From Asticcacaulis solisilvae (GTDB lineage: Bacteria > Pseudomonadota > Alphaproteobacteria > Caulobacterales > Caulobacteraceae), in the NCBI RefSeq assembly GCF_017875235.1, contig NZ_JAGGMI010000006.1, forward strand, positions 124,001-188,000: a stretch of 64,000 nucleotides of DNA, given 5' to 3'. Under the pieces are notes generated by a model. It was not told the DNA's origin, ran no database searches, and saw only the letters and a list, made by a program, of their open reading frames with translations. Shown one piece after another: positions 16,575 through 25,425 of this stretch. Every line of letters starts with the position of its first letter. Position 1 is the stretch's first letter. Position numbers and translations under genes: made by a program.

Positions 16575-17522
16575 ATGGCTTTACGCGTCGCCGTCCAGAT
16601 GGACCCGATCGAGCGCATCAATATCGCTGCGGACACCACCTTCCTGCTGATGATGGCGGCGCAGCGGCGCGGACATGAGCTGTGGGTCTATGAGCCTCGC
16701 CATCTCAGCCAGGACACTGGCCGTGTCTTTGCCCGCGCGCGCAAAGTCACATTGCGCGAGGTCAAGGGCGACCACGTCACGCTCGGTGACTTCGAACACC
16801 TCGACCTGCACGACGATGTCGACGTCATCCTGATGCGCCAGGACCCGCCATTCGACGTCGCCTACATCACCGCCACCTACCTGCTCGAAGCCGTCCACCC
16901 GAAAACGCTCGTCGTCAACGATCCGCGCTCGGTGCGCGACGCGCCGGAAAAGCTGCTGGCGACGCGCTTCGAAGGCCTGCAGCCGCCGACCCTGATCTCG
17001 GCCGATCCGGTCGCGCTCAATGACTTCTTTGCCAAACACGGCGACTGTATCTTAAAGCCCCTGCACGGCGCGGCCGGCAACGGCGTCATCAAGCTCAAGG
17101 CCGGTGATCGCAATCTCGACGCGCTGATCGAGATCATGGCCAGCATCAGCCGCGAACCCGTCGTGTTGCAAAAGTTCATCCCGGCCGTCAGCGCCGGTGA
17201 CAAGCGTATTATCCTGGTCGACGGTGAAATCGCCGGCGGCATCAACCGCGTGCCGGAACAGGGTGCCGTGCGGTCCAACCTGCGCGTCGGCGGCCGCGCC
17301 GAACCGCTGGTCCTCACCGACCGCGACCGCGAAATCTGCGAACGGCTGAAACCTGTGCTGAAAGAACGCGGCCTGATGTTTGTCGGCATCGATGTCATCG
17401 GCGATTACCTGACGGAAATCAATGTTACATCGCCCACGGGCGCGGTCCAGTTAAAGACCTTTGAAGAAATCGATGTCGGCGACGTTTTGTGGGATTGCAT
17501 CGAAGCCAAACGGGGTTCATAA
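16575..17522 (+). CDS. gshB: Glutathione synthetase
   Basis: 315 residues of the ATP-grasp superfamily. It ligates gamma-glutamylcysteine and glycine. Motifs: [20 protein letters not shown] at the N-terminus, [35 protein letters not shown] (ATP-grasp lysine and glycine loop), and [13 protein letters not shown] near the C-terminus. Full length. The rsmI-yraN-gshB-comM order is typical for Caulobacterales. Confidence 0.97.
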   Translation: MALRVAVQMDPIERINIAADTTFLLMMAAQRRGHELWVYEPRHLSQDTGRVFARARKVTLREVKGDHVTLGDFEHLDLHDDVDVILMRQDPPFDVAYITATYLLEAVHPKTLVVNDPRSVRDAPEKLLATRFEGLQPPTLISADPVALNDFFAKHGDCILKPLHGAAGNGVIKLKAGDRNLDALIEIMASISREPVVLQKFIPAVSAGDKRIILVDGEIAGGINRVPEQGAVRSNLRVGGRAEPLVLTDRDREICERLKPVLKERGLMFVGIDVIGDYLTEINVTSPTGAVQLKTFEEIDVGDVLWDCIEAKRGS

Positions 17523-17672
17523 GGCTCCTCCCCGGTCCCTGATAAAGAGGCGACCGGCCCCTTCAGTACACCCTTGCCAGCCGCTCCGCGTGGACCTTTT
17601 CCCACGGGGATATATGCAATTGCGCATTTGTTCGAACTTTGTTCTTGCTTTGTCTTTATCTCTGACCTAGGG

Positions 17673-17681
17673 TGTGGATAA
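17673..17681. promoter_or_regulatory. Isolated DnaA-box-like nonamer
   Basis: TGTGGATAA is the exact complement of the consensus DnaA box TTATCCACA and lies 26 bases upstream of the comM-like gene. I saw no second box beside it, so it is not an origin; it may be chance or a minor DnaA site. Confidence 0.3.
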
Positions 17682-17706
17682 TTTTCCGGGTGAGAGCGGG
17701 GAACAC

Positions 17707-19260
17707 ATGCCAGGGCGGGTAACGACAATAGCATTCGACGGAGCTGAGGCGCGACGCGTCGATGCCGAGATCGTTCTGACGGGTGGACCGGTTGCGTTTA
17801 GCATTGTCGGCCTGGGCGACAAGGCCGTCGCCGAAAGCAAGGAACGCGTGCGCGGCGCCTTCGCCGGGATGGGCCTTCGCACCCCCAGCAAACGGATCGT
17901 CGCCAACCTCTCGCCGGCTGACCTGCCAAAGGAAGGCACGCATTACGACCTGCCGATCGCGCTGGCGCTGATGATCGTCATGGGCATCATCCCGCAGGAC
18001 GCGCTCGACGGCTATGTCTGCGTCGGCGAACTGAAGCTGGATGGCCAGATCGGCGCGATCAGCGGCGCGCTTCCGGCCGCCATCGCCGCCAATCAGTTGG
18101 GCATGGGCTTGATCTGCCCCCACGACAATGGTCCCGAAGCCGCCTGGGCGGGTGACGACGTCAATATCCTGGCGCCGAAATCGCTGATCGCCCTGATCAA
18201 CCATTTCAAGGGACTGGCTATCGTGGAACGCCCGGCCCGGGGCACATTCCGCGACGCCAGCCACGCCTACGACCTGCGCGAGGTCAAGGGCCAGGAAGTG
18301 CCCAAGCGCGCTTTGGAAGTGGCTGCGGCCGGTGGACACAACCTGCTGTTTGTCGGGCCGCCGGGTTCGGGCAAGTCGATGCTGGCCCAGCGCCTGCCCG
18401 GCATCCTGCCGGCGATGAATTCGAAAGAACTGCTCGAGACCTCGCAGATCTGGTCAATGGCCGGGCTGATCGCCAAGGGCGAACTGACACGCGACCGGCC
18501 GTTTCGCAATCCGCATCATTCCGCCTCCATGGCCGCCCTGACCGGCGGCGGGATGCGCGCCCGTCCAGGCGAGGTGTCGCTGGCGCACAATGGCGTGCTG
18601 TTTCTCGACGAACTGCCGGAATTCTCGCCCCAGGCGCTCGATTCGCTGAGGCAGCCGCTGGAGACGTCAGAGGTCGTGGTGGCGCGCGCCAATCACCACG
18701 TCCGCTATCCGGCGCGTGTGCAATTGGTGGCGGCGATGAACCCCTGCCGTTGCGGCCACGGCGTGCCGGTCGGCGGCGCCGGCAAGGGCGCGTGCGGCAA
18801 GGCCCCACGCTGCCTGCGCGACTATCAGGGCCGGGTGTCGGGCCCCTTGATGGACCGCATCGACCTGCAGATCGACGTGCCGCCGGTCACCGCCGTCGAC
18901 CTGGCCCTGCCCGCGCCCGCCGAAGGCAGCGCCGAGGTCGCCGCCCGTGTTGCCGCGGCGCGCGACATGCAGACCGAGCGCGCGATGAAGCTGGACCTGC
19001 CGCCGGAAAACGCGCTGAACGCCACGGCCTACGGAACGGGCCTGGAAAAAATCTGCGCCCTCGATCCGCAAGCGACGGCGTTGCTGACCAAGGCGGCCGA
19101 ACAGTCCGGATTGACGGCGCGCGGCTGGACGCGGACGCTCAGGCTGGCGCGCACCATCGCCGATCTCGAACAGTCGGGCGCGGTGCTGCGCCGCCACGTT
19201 GCCGAGGCGCTGGTCTATCGCCGTACCGGTGTGATCGAGCCCGTTCCTGCCGCCTTTTGA
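17707..19260 (+). CDS. comM: YifB/ComM family magnesium-chelatase-like AAA+ ATPase
   Basis: 517 residues from ATG 17707; the frame opens at GTG 17674 but the family begins MPGRVTTIAFDGAEARRVDA. N-terminal Lon-protease-like S5 fold (FSIVGLGDKAVAESKERVRG), Walker A GPPGSGKSMLAQRLPG, Walker B LFLDELPEF, a cysteine zinc cluster (NPCRCGHG...CGKAPRC), and the C-terminal helical domain GWTRTLRLARTIADLE. ComM is a bidirectional branch-migration helicase used in natural transformation; in alphaproteobacteria the role is less studied. Confidence 0.93.
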   Translation: MPGRVTTIAFDGAEARRVDAEIVLTGGPVAFSIVGLGDKAVAESKERVRGAFAGMGLRTPSKRIVANLSPADLPKEGTHYDLPIALALMIVMGIIPQDALDGYVCVGELKLDGQIGAISGALPAAIAANQLGMGLICPHDNGPEAAWAGDDVNILAPKSLIALINHFKGLAIVERPARGTFRDASHAYDLREVKGQEVPKRALEVAAAGGHNLLFVGPPGSGKSMLAQRLPGILPAMNSKELLETSQIWSMAGLIAKGELTRDRPFRNPHHSASMAALTGGGMRARPGEVSLAHNGVLFLDELPEFSPQALDSLRQPLETSEVVVARANHHVRYPARVQLVAAMNPCRCGHGVPVGGAGKGACGKAPRCLRDYQGRVSGPLMDRIDLQIDVPPVTAVDLALPAPAEGSAEVAARVAAARDMQTERAMKLDLPPENALNATAYGTGLEKICALDPQATALLTKAAEQSGLTARGWTRTLRLARTIADLEQSGAVLRRHVAEALVYRRTGVIEPVPAAF

Positions 19261-19328
19261 GGTTTATCGCGCGCTCTTTGACCAACCTTAACTTTTGTCG
19301 TGTAGGGTGGTGTGATCGGAAGAGCAGG

Positions 19329-20855
19329 GTGGCAAAACGCCAGATGACGACAGACGGTATCCCGGAAGCAGACGGCCAGACGCTGGAAGAGCGACTCAAG
19401 GCGCGCGAAGACTTCTTCCGTTTGATGAGTCATGAAATCCGCACGCCGCTCAACGGCGTCATGGGCATGCTGCAGCTTATGGCGCGCACGCCGCTGACCC
19501 CTGACCAGCAATCCTATCTGGCGACCGCGCGCGAGTCCGGCGAACACTTGCTGACGCTCGTCAACGACCTGCTCGACTATGCCCGTCTCGACGCCGGTCG
19601 TATCGAACTCGAAGCCAGCGAAGTCCGCCTCGAACCCCTGCTGCAAGGCGTAGCCGAACTGCTGTCGCCACGCGCCCACGCCGCCGGCACGGAGATCGTC
19701 TGGGCGCTGGATCCGCGCCTTGAGTCGATCGTGTCCGACGAAGGCCGCCTGCGCCAAATCCTGTTCAATCTGGCCGGCAATGCACTAAAGTTTACCGAAA
19801 CCGGCGGCGTACTGATCCGCGTCTCCCTGACCGACGACGAACAGGTCCGCCTGAGCGTCCGCGATACCGGCTCGGGCATCGCTCCGGAAGCGCGCTCGCG
19901 CATCTTCGAAGAATATGGCCAGGCCGATCCGACCCACGCCACGCGCTATGGCGGCGCGGGCCTCGGCCTTGTCGTCGTCAAGAAACTGGTCGAAGCCATG
20001 GACGGCACGCTGACGCTTGACAGCGAGGTCGGCGCCGGTTCGGAGTTCGCCGTCCAGTTCCGCGCGCCTTTCACCTTGCGCGCCACTCAGGCCGCGCCCG
20101 TTACGCATGACGTGACCCTGGTCACGCACAATGCCGTCCTGACCGAAGGCGCGCAGTGCCACTTAAGCGCCGTCGCCTCCGAGTTGCGTACCCTGACCAC
20201 GCTCGCCGGCGACCTGTCGGCCACCATTACCCTTTACGACCGTGCTGCCGCGACGGGCCCCTCGCCCGCGCCATCGCCCCATAGCCTGATCCTCCTGGCG
20301 CCCGAAGAGCGCAGCGAAATCCAGGCATGGCGCGATCACGGCTGGGCCGGCTATCTGATCAAGCCCCTGCGCCGCAATTCACTGATCCAGCGCCTGGATG
20401 CCCTCAAATCCCCGCTTGAGACCGCACCCGCACCGATCGCGCAGGAAGACGAGCGGATCGCCGCCGAATCCGGTCAGGACACTATGGTCCTGCTCGTCGA
20501 GGACAACCCGGTCAACGCGCTGCTCGCCTCCATCCTGCTGCAACGTGAAGGCTGCCGCGTCGAACGCGCGGCGTCGGGCGAAGACGCCCTCGACATGATC
20601 AAGACGCGCGCCTTCGACCTGATCTTCATGGACCTTGGCCTGCCCGGCCTCGACGGCCTTGGCACAACCCGGGCGCTGCGTGCCTTCGGCTGCCATACGC
20701 CGGTCATCGCGCTGACGGCCAATGCCTACGAAGAAGACCGCCGCGCCTGCATGGCGGCCGGTATGAACGACTTCCTCACCAAGCCGATCGAGATCGCCGC
20801 CCTGCGCGCCCGTCTCGCGACCTGGACGCAAGGTCCGCTCCGCCACAGCGCCTAG
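19329..20855 (+). CDS. Soluble hybrid histidine kinase with a degenerate and a true receiver
   Basis: About 508 residues from GTG 19329 (GGAAGAG just upstream; ATG 19344 is possible). There is no membrane segment or PAS domain. DHp: FFRLMSHEIRTPLNG with the phospho-acceptor at His35. Catalytic domain: LFNLAGNALKFT, DTGSGIAPEARSRIF, GGAGLGLVVVKKLV. Residues about 260-370 form a receiver-like fold without the usual acidic pocket, ending GYLIKPLRRNSL; a linker with EDER leads to a complete C-terminal receiver (VEDNPVN, phospho-acceptor Asp about 435 in FMDLGLPG, Lys in LTKPIE). This order resembles Caulobacter ShkA. The much longer 701-residue frame opening inside comM is rejected. Confidence 0.9.
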   Translation: MAKRQMTTDGIPEADGQTLEERLKAREDFFRLMSHEIRTPLNGVMGMLQLMARTPLTPDQQSYLATARESGEHLLTLVNDLLDYARLDAGRIELEASEVRLEPLLQGVAELLSPRAHAAGTEIVWALDPRLESIVSDEGRLRQILFNLAGNALKFTETGGVLIRVSLTDDEQVRLSVRDTGSGIAPEARSRIFEEYGQADPTHATRYGGAGLGLVVVKKLVEAMDGTLTLDSEVGAGSEFAVQFRAPFTLRATQAAPVTHDVTLVTHNAVLTEGAQCHLSAVASELRTLTTLAGDLSATITLYDRAAATGPSPAPSPHSLILLAPEERSEIQAWRDHGWAGYLIKPLRRNSLIQRLDALKSPLETAPAPIAQEDERIAAESGQDTMVLLVEDNPVNALLASILLQREGCRVERAASGEDALDMIKTRAFDLIFMDLGLPGLDGLGTTRALRAFGCHTPVIALTANAYEEDRRACMAAGMNDFLTKPIEIAALRARLATWTQGPLRHSA

Positions 20856-20956
20856 AGCATTTCCGTGCGAAGGGGATACCAGTTCGCCGCAGGAAATGTG
20901 ATAAAACAAGAACTTAGAGCAGTGCTCCGCTTCCTCCGAAGCGGGGCAACGCTCTA
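20852..20956. repeat. R3 two-hairpin repeat, copy A
   Basis: A hairpin bounded by CTAGAGCATTTCC and GGAAATG is joined by TGATAAAACAAGAACTTAG to a second hairpin ending GCTCTAG. It has the same architecture as 22758-22866 and 57693-57811. It starts on the stop codon of the histidine kinase gene. Confidence 0.85.
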
Positions 20957-21009
20957 GACAGCACACACAAACCCTCTTACGCTCCCTGTAGAAACAGGGA
21001 CCTTAGAGC

Positions 21010-22731
21010 ATGACCGAAACGCCGCTGCCGGACGCACCGCGCAAATCCGTTATCGACAGCATCAGGCCTTTCGTGAGCCGACCGGCCCTTGTCATGATCC
21101 TGCTCGGCTTTTCGTCCGGCCTGCCTCTGTCGCTGATCTTCGATACGCTCCAGGTCTGGCTGCGTGACGTCGACCTGTCGCTCACCACCATTGCCTATTT
21201 CTCGCTCGTCACCTTCGTCTACAGCCTGAAGTTCGTCTGGGCGCCGGTGCTCGACCGCGTCGGCCTGCCCGGCCTGACCTTCATGCTGGGCCATCGTCGT
21301 GGCTGGATCCTGTTCAGCCAGGCCGTTATCATGGCAGGCCTGTGGGTCATCTCAGGCCTGAACCCCCAACAACATCTCGGCTGGATGGCCGTCGCCGCCG
21401 TCATCATCGGCCTGGCCGGCGCCACCCAGGACATTGTCATCGACGCCTGGCGCATTGAAACCGCAGGCGCACAGTCAAGCAATCAGGCGGTCCTTGCGAC
21501 CGCCGCCGCCTGGGGCGCACGGATCGCGCCCTTCGTATCAGGCATCGTGCCGCTGGCCATAGCGGATACACTTGGCTGGGGCTTTGCCTACGCTCTGATG
21601 GCCGCACTGATGGGGCTTGGCATTATCGGCGTCCTGCTGGCGCCGCGCGGCGCGGAACACACTGTCCGGCCTATCGAGTATGGCGACGCGCCCGCGCGGC
21701 CTGCGGCTGAGCTGATCGAGTGGGCCGCACGTCTGGTTCTCATGGCGGTTGCCATCTGCCTGCTAGGCGCCGGCCTTACGGCCAATATCGAACTGTTCAA
21801 GGGCCTATTCCCCGGCGAAACCGCCTTCAATGCCGTCAACAGTATCTGGACCGCTAAGGGGCTCGGCATCTTCGTCCAGTTCGCGGCGGTCGTCGCTGGC
21901 CTCGGCCTATTGGTTGTCACCTGTCTGCCTATTCCTGGCGCGCTGACGCGACCGGGTGCATACCTGCGCCAGACCTTCGTCGATCCGATCGCGTCCTTCT
22001 TCAGCCGCCACGAAAGACTGGCTGGGTTGATCCTGGCGACCATCTGTCTCTACCGGATTTCGGACTTCCTGCTGAACGTCAACGGCGCCTTCTATCTCGA
22101 CCTCGGCTTCGACAAGCTGGCCATCGCTGAGGTGCGCAAGATTTTCGGCGTGGTCATGACCATGATCGGCGTAGGCCTCGGCGGGTTCTGCATGACGCGC
22201 TTCGGCATTCGGCCCAGTCTGGTCTTTGGCGCCATTGTCTGCGGAGCTTCCAACATTGCCTATGCCTGGCTGGCGATCCAGGGCAACAGTTTGTTCGCCT
22301 TCTCGGTCGCCCTGGCCATCGACAATATCTCGGCCGGCGTCGCGGGGACAGTTCTGATCGCCTACATGTCGTCACTGATATCGACGGGCGGCTATGTCGC
22401 ACAGCAATATGCGCTTTTCACCTCACTCTATGCCCTGCCTGGTAAACTTCTGGCATCGCAATCAGGCCGGATGATCGAGACAATCGCTCAAGGTGCCGAC
22501 CATGGCGGCCTGGCCTCAGGCCTAAAGGGCCTGTTCGCCGGCCTGCCCGCCGTGTCCTACGAGAAACCCGCCGCGACGCTCGGTGTCAGTCGCGAGGCCT
22601 TGGGCAGCGGCTATGTGGTTTTCTTCCTCTACACCGCAGTCATCGGCTTTATCGCCATCGTGCTCAGCGTCTGGCTGACGCGCCTCCAGAAGACGCAGGA
22701 CGCGACGCAAACGAAAGAAGCCGGGGCATAA
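21010..22731 (+). CDS. ampG: AmpG-type muropeptide permease (MFS)
   Basis: 573 residues with about 12-14 hydrophobic segments. The N-terminus LLGFSSGLPLSLIFDTLQVW and the following LTTIAYFSLVTFVYSLKFVWAPVLDR are characteristic of AmpG, as is GATQDIVIDAWRIE. AmpG imports anhydro-muropeptides from the periplasm for wall recycling. A cytoplasmic recycling pair (AmgK/MurU) is encoded elsewhere in the window at 53-55 kb. It is longer than E. coli AmpG (491 residues), with the extra length in the middle and C-terminal half, so a related MFS substrate cannot be excluded. Confidence 0.85.
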   Translation: MTETPLPDAPRKSVIDSIRPFVSRPALVMILLGFSSGLPLSLIFDTLQVWLRDVDLSLTTIAYFSLVTFVYSLKFVWAPVLDRVGLPGLTFMLGHRRGWILFSQAVIMAGLWVISGLNPQQHLGWMAVAAVIIGLAGATQDIVIDAWRIETAGAQSSNQAVLATAAAWGARIAPFVSGIVPLAIADTLGWGFAYALMAALMGLGIIGVLLAPRGAEHTVRPIEYGDAPARPAAELIEWAARLVLMAVAICLLGAGLTANIELFKGLFPGETAFNAVNSIWTAKGLGIFVQFAAVVAGLGLLVVTCLPIPGALTRPGAYLRQTFVDPIASFFSRHERLAGLILATICLYRISDFLLNVNGAFYLDLGFDKLAIAEVRKIFGVVMTMIGVGLGGFCMTRFGIRPSLVFGAIVCGASNIAYAWLAIQGNSLFAFSVALAIDNISAGVAGTVLIAYMSSLISTGGYVAQQYALFTSLYALPGKLLASQSGRMIETIAQGADHGGLASGLKGLFAGLPAVSYEKPAATLGVSREALGSGYVVFFLYTAVIGFIAIVLSVWLTRLQKTQDATQTKEAGA

Positions 22732-22757
22732 CCCAGCTTCCCTTACATCTGGCATAT

Positions 22758-22866
22758 CGCTTAGAGCGATATGCCAAAAAGTGTGCAGCGATTTTTGGCC
22801 AAATATCGCGACAAAACAAAAACCTAGAGCATGATGGCGGTTCGACTTAAACGCATCATGCTCTAG
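22758..22866. repeat. R3 two-hairpin repeat, copy B
   Basis: TTAGAGCGATATGCC hairpin, linker ATATCGCGACAAAACAAAAA, then a hairpin CTAGAGCATGATG...CATCATGCTCTAG. The final CTA (22863-22865) read on the minus strand is the TAG stop codon of maeB. It is the reverse-orientation relative of 57693-57811. Confidence 0.9.
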
Positions 22867-25145
22867 CGGTTGACGACCGACCTTACGTCGTAGGCGGCGA
22901 AGGTCGCCATGGCCAGGATCTTCGATACCGGATCCGACAGCTGACAGATCTGCACCGGCCGCGACAGGCCCAGCAGCAGCGGGCCGATGACGGTGGCGCC
23001 GCCGAGCGCTTCGATGAGGCGCGTCGAGATCGAGGCCGAGTGGATGGCCGGCATGATCAGGACGTTGGCGGGCGCGGTCAGGCGCTGGAACGGATAGTTG
23101 GCCCACAGTGCCGGATCGATGGCGACGTCAGGCGGCATCTCGCCTTCGAATTCGAAGTCGACGCCACGCTCCTCCATCAGCTCGACGGCGCGCATGACGC
23201 GGTCGGAGCGCTCACCCGAGGGATTGCCGAAGGTCGAGTACGACATGAAGGCGACGCGCGGGGTATGCCCCATGGCGCGCACGGCCATTGCGGCTTCAAC
23301 GGCGATGTCGCCCAGCTCTTCCGGCGTCGGCAGCTCCGACACGGTCGTGTCGGCGACGAAGATCGTCTTGCCCTTGGCCAGCACGATCGACATGCCCATG
23401 ATGCGGCCGCCCGGCGCCGGATCGACGACGCGGAGGGTCTCTTCCAGCGCCTGGTCGAACTGGCGCGTCACGCCGGTGACCATGCCGTCGGCATGACCCG
23501 AAATCAGCATGGCGGCGGCGAACGAGTTGCGGTCCTGATAGATCAGTCGGTCAACGTCGCGCTTGAGGTAGCCCTTGCGTTGCAGGCGCGAGTAGAGCAG
23601 CTGCGAATAGGCGGCGTTGCGGTGGCTGAGGCGGGCATTGATGATCTCGATGCCCTCTTCCTTGGGGTCGATGCCGGCGGCGCGCATATTGGCTTCGACC
23701 AGGTTTTCGCGGCCGCACAGGATCGGCGTGCCCAAACCCTGCGCCTTGAAGGCGTGGGCGGCGCGGATGACGCTGATGTCCTCGCCTTCGGCAAAGACGA
23801 TACGCTTTGAGGGTCGCGAACGCACGGCCGAGGTGATGGTCTGCAGGAAGCCGGCCGACGGATCGAGACGCTGCTCGAGACGTTTCCGATAGGCGTCCAT
23901 GTCCTCGATCGGCTTGCGCGCCACGCCGGTATCCATGGCGGCCTGGGCAACGAAGGGCGGGATATACCAGATCAGGCGCGGATCGAAGGGCGACGGGATG
24001 ATATAGTCCTTGCCGAACTTCAGCCGGCGGCCCTGATAGGCGGCGGCCACTTCGTCCGGCACGTCCTCGCGCGCCAGCATGGCCAGGGCCTGGGCCGCGG
24101 CAATCTTCATCTCGTGGTTCACCCGGCGGGCGCGCACATCCAGGGCGCCGCGGAAGATGTAGGGGAAGCCCAGGACGTTGTTGACCTGGTTCGGATAGTC
24201 CGAACGGCCGGTGGCGACGATGGCGTCGGAACGGACCTTGGCCACGTCTTCCGGCGTGATTTCCGGGTCTGGATTGGCCATGGCGAAGATGATCGGATTG
24301 GGCGCCATGGTGGCGACCATGTCGGGCGTCAGCACGCCCTTGGCCGACAGGCCGAGGAACACGTCGGCGCCGACCATGGCTTCGGACAGGGTGCGCTTGG
24401 TCGTCCGGGTGGCGTGGACCGATTTCCACTGGTCCATGTCGACCGTGCGGCCTTCATAGACGACGCCGTGGATGTCGACGACCGTGGTGTTTTCCTTTTT
24501 GACGCCCAAGGCCTTCACCAGCGACAGCGACGACAGGCCTGCGGCGCCCGCGCCGCACAGCACGACCTTGACGTCCTCGATGCGCTTGCCGGTAATTTCC
24601 AGTGCGTTGATCAGGCCGGCGGCCGAGATGATGGCCGTGCCGTGCTGGTCGTCGTGGAAGACCGGGATGTCGGCCATGTCCTGGAGCGCCGCTTCGATGA
24701 TGAAGCACTCAGGCGACTTGATGTCTTCGAGATTGATGCCGCCGAACGCGCCGGTGATGTTCTTGACGACTGTGATGAACTCGTCGGGGTCTTGCGTCGC
24801 CACTTCGATATCGAAACTGTCGATGTCGGCGAAACGCTTGAACAGCACCGACTTGCCTTCCATGACCGGCTTCGACGCCAGGGCGCCCAGATTGCCGAGG
24901 CCCAGGATGGCGGTACCATTCGAAATGACCGCGACCATATTGCCCTTGGCCGTATAGTCATAGGCGGCGTCGGGGTTTTCAGCGATGCGCAGCACCGGCA
25001 CGGCCACGCCCGGCGAATAGGCCAGCGCCAGGTCGCGTTGGGTGGCCATCGGCTTGGTGGGGGCCAGTGCGATCTTGCCGGGAACAGGATGCTGGTGGAG
25101 GTGAAGCGCTTCGTCGTCGCTGAAGGTCTGTTTTTCGCTGGCCAT
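22863..25145 (-). CDS. maeB: NADP-dependent malic enzyme with phosphotransacetylase-like domain
   Basis: 760 residues. Residues 1-430 are malic enzyme: HQHPVPGKIALAPTKPM, LAYSPGVAVP, the NAD(P)-binding VVLCGAGAAGLSSL. Residues about 430-760 are a phosphotransacetylase-like domain (RIVFAEGEDISVIRAA, ending with NVLIMPAIHSASISTRLIEA), which in MaeB is regulatory rather than catalytic. It oxidatively decarboxylates malate to pyruvate with NADPH. It starts at ATG 25145; its stop codon is provided by an R3 repeat. A LacI-type palindrome sits about 30-42 bp upstream of the start. Confidence 0.95.
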   Translation of the reverse strand: MASEKQTFSDDEALHLHQHPVPGKIALAPTKPMATQRDLALAYSPGVAVPVLRIAENPDAAYDYTAKGNMVAVISNGTAILGLGNLGALASKPVMEGKSVLFKRFADIDSFDIEVATQDPDEFITVVKNITGAFGGINLEDIKSPECFIIEAALQDMADIPVFHDDQHGTAIISAAGLINALEITGKRIEDVKVVLCGAGAAGLSSLSLVKALGVKKENTTVVDIHGVVYEGRTVDMDQWKSVHATRTTKRTLSEAMVGADVFLGLSAKGVLTPDMVATMAPNPIIFAMANPDPEITPEDVAKVRSDAIVATGRSDYPNQVNNVLGFPYIFRGALDVRARRVNHEMKIAAAQALAMLAREDVPDEVAAAYQGRRLKFGKDYIIPSPFDPRLIWYIPPFVAQAAMDTGVARKPIEDMDAYRKRLEQRLDPSAGFLQTITSAVRSRPSKRIVFAEGEDISVIRAAHAFKAQGLGTPILCGRENLVEANMRAAGIDPKEEGIEIINARLSHRNAAYSQLLYSRLQRKGYLKRDVDRLIYQDRNSFAAAMLISGHADGMVTGVTRQFDQALEETLRVVDPAPGGRIMGMSIVLAKGKTIFVADTTVSELPTPEELGDIAVEAAMAVRAMGHTPRVAFMSYSTFGNPSGERSDRVMRAVELMEERGVDFEFEGEMPPDVAIDPALWANYPFQRLTAPANVLIMPAIHSASISTRLIEALGGATVIGPLLLGLSRPVQICQLSDPVSKILAMATFAAYDVRSVVNR

Positions 25146-25173
25146 TTCTTTTTTCTGCGTCGTTTTTTATTTA

Positions 25174-25187
25174 TGTTAGCGCTCACA
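25174..25187. promoter_or_regulatory. LacI/GalR-type palindrome upstream of maeB
   Basis: TGTTAGC|GCTCACA, a 14-bp palindrome with central GC and one mismatch. It is very similar to operators of LacI-family regulators in Caulobacter and xanthomonads. It sits 29-42 bp upstream of the maeB ATG, a position suited to repression by a sugar-responsive regulator. Confidence 0.55.
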
Positions 25188-25276
25188 TTGCCCAAACGCA
25201 ATGCATAACGTCGGTGCTTTCGGGCATTGTCCCGTATGATGACATACACTACCTTGGCACGCCACGATAGTATACT

Positions 25277-25298
25277 ATTTGTCAATTGTCTGACAAAT
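25277..25298. promoter_or_regulatory. 22-bp inverted repeat between maeB and mutS
   Basis: ATTTGTCA and TGACAAAT are perfect inverted arms separated by six bases. The site lies about 130 bp from both divergent starts (maeB and mutS). Its geometry fits a dimeric repressor site; the regulator is unknown. Confidence 0.5.
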
Positions 25299-25425
25299 AC
25301 TCATATCAGCCTTCCGTCGAGAAATCCACCGGCCTTGTACACACTTTTTGTGTAGATCTCTTCTATGCGGAATCGTTAATACCCGTTAACTTCCGGGCGC
25401 CCCGAAAGACTGGATTTGAGCGCCC

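Noticed and set aside
17673-17681. Replication origin
   Set aside because: Only one DnaA-box match, with no AT-rich unwinding region, further boxes or origin-linked genes nearby.
18750-19328. Upstream extension of the histidine kinase frame to 701 codons
   Set aside because: The added part lies out of frame inside comM and reads as Arg/Gly/Ala-rich shadow; the kinase has a plausible start at 19329.
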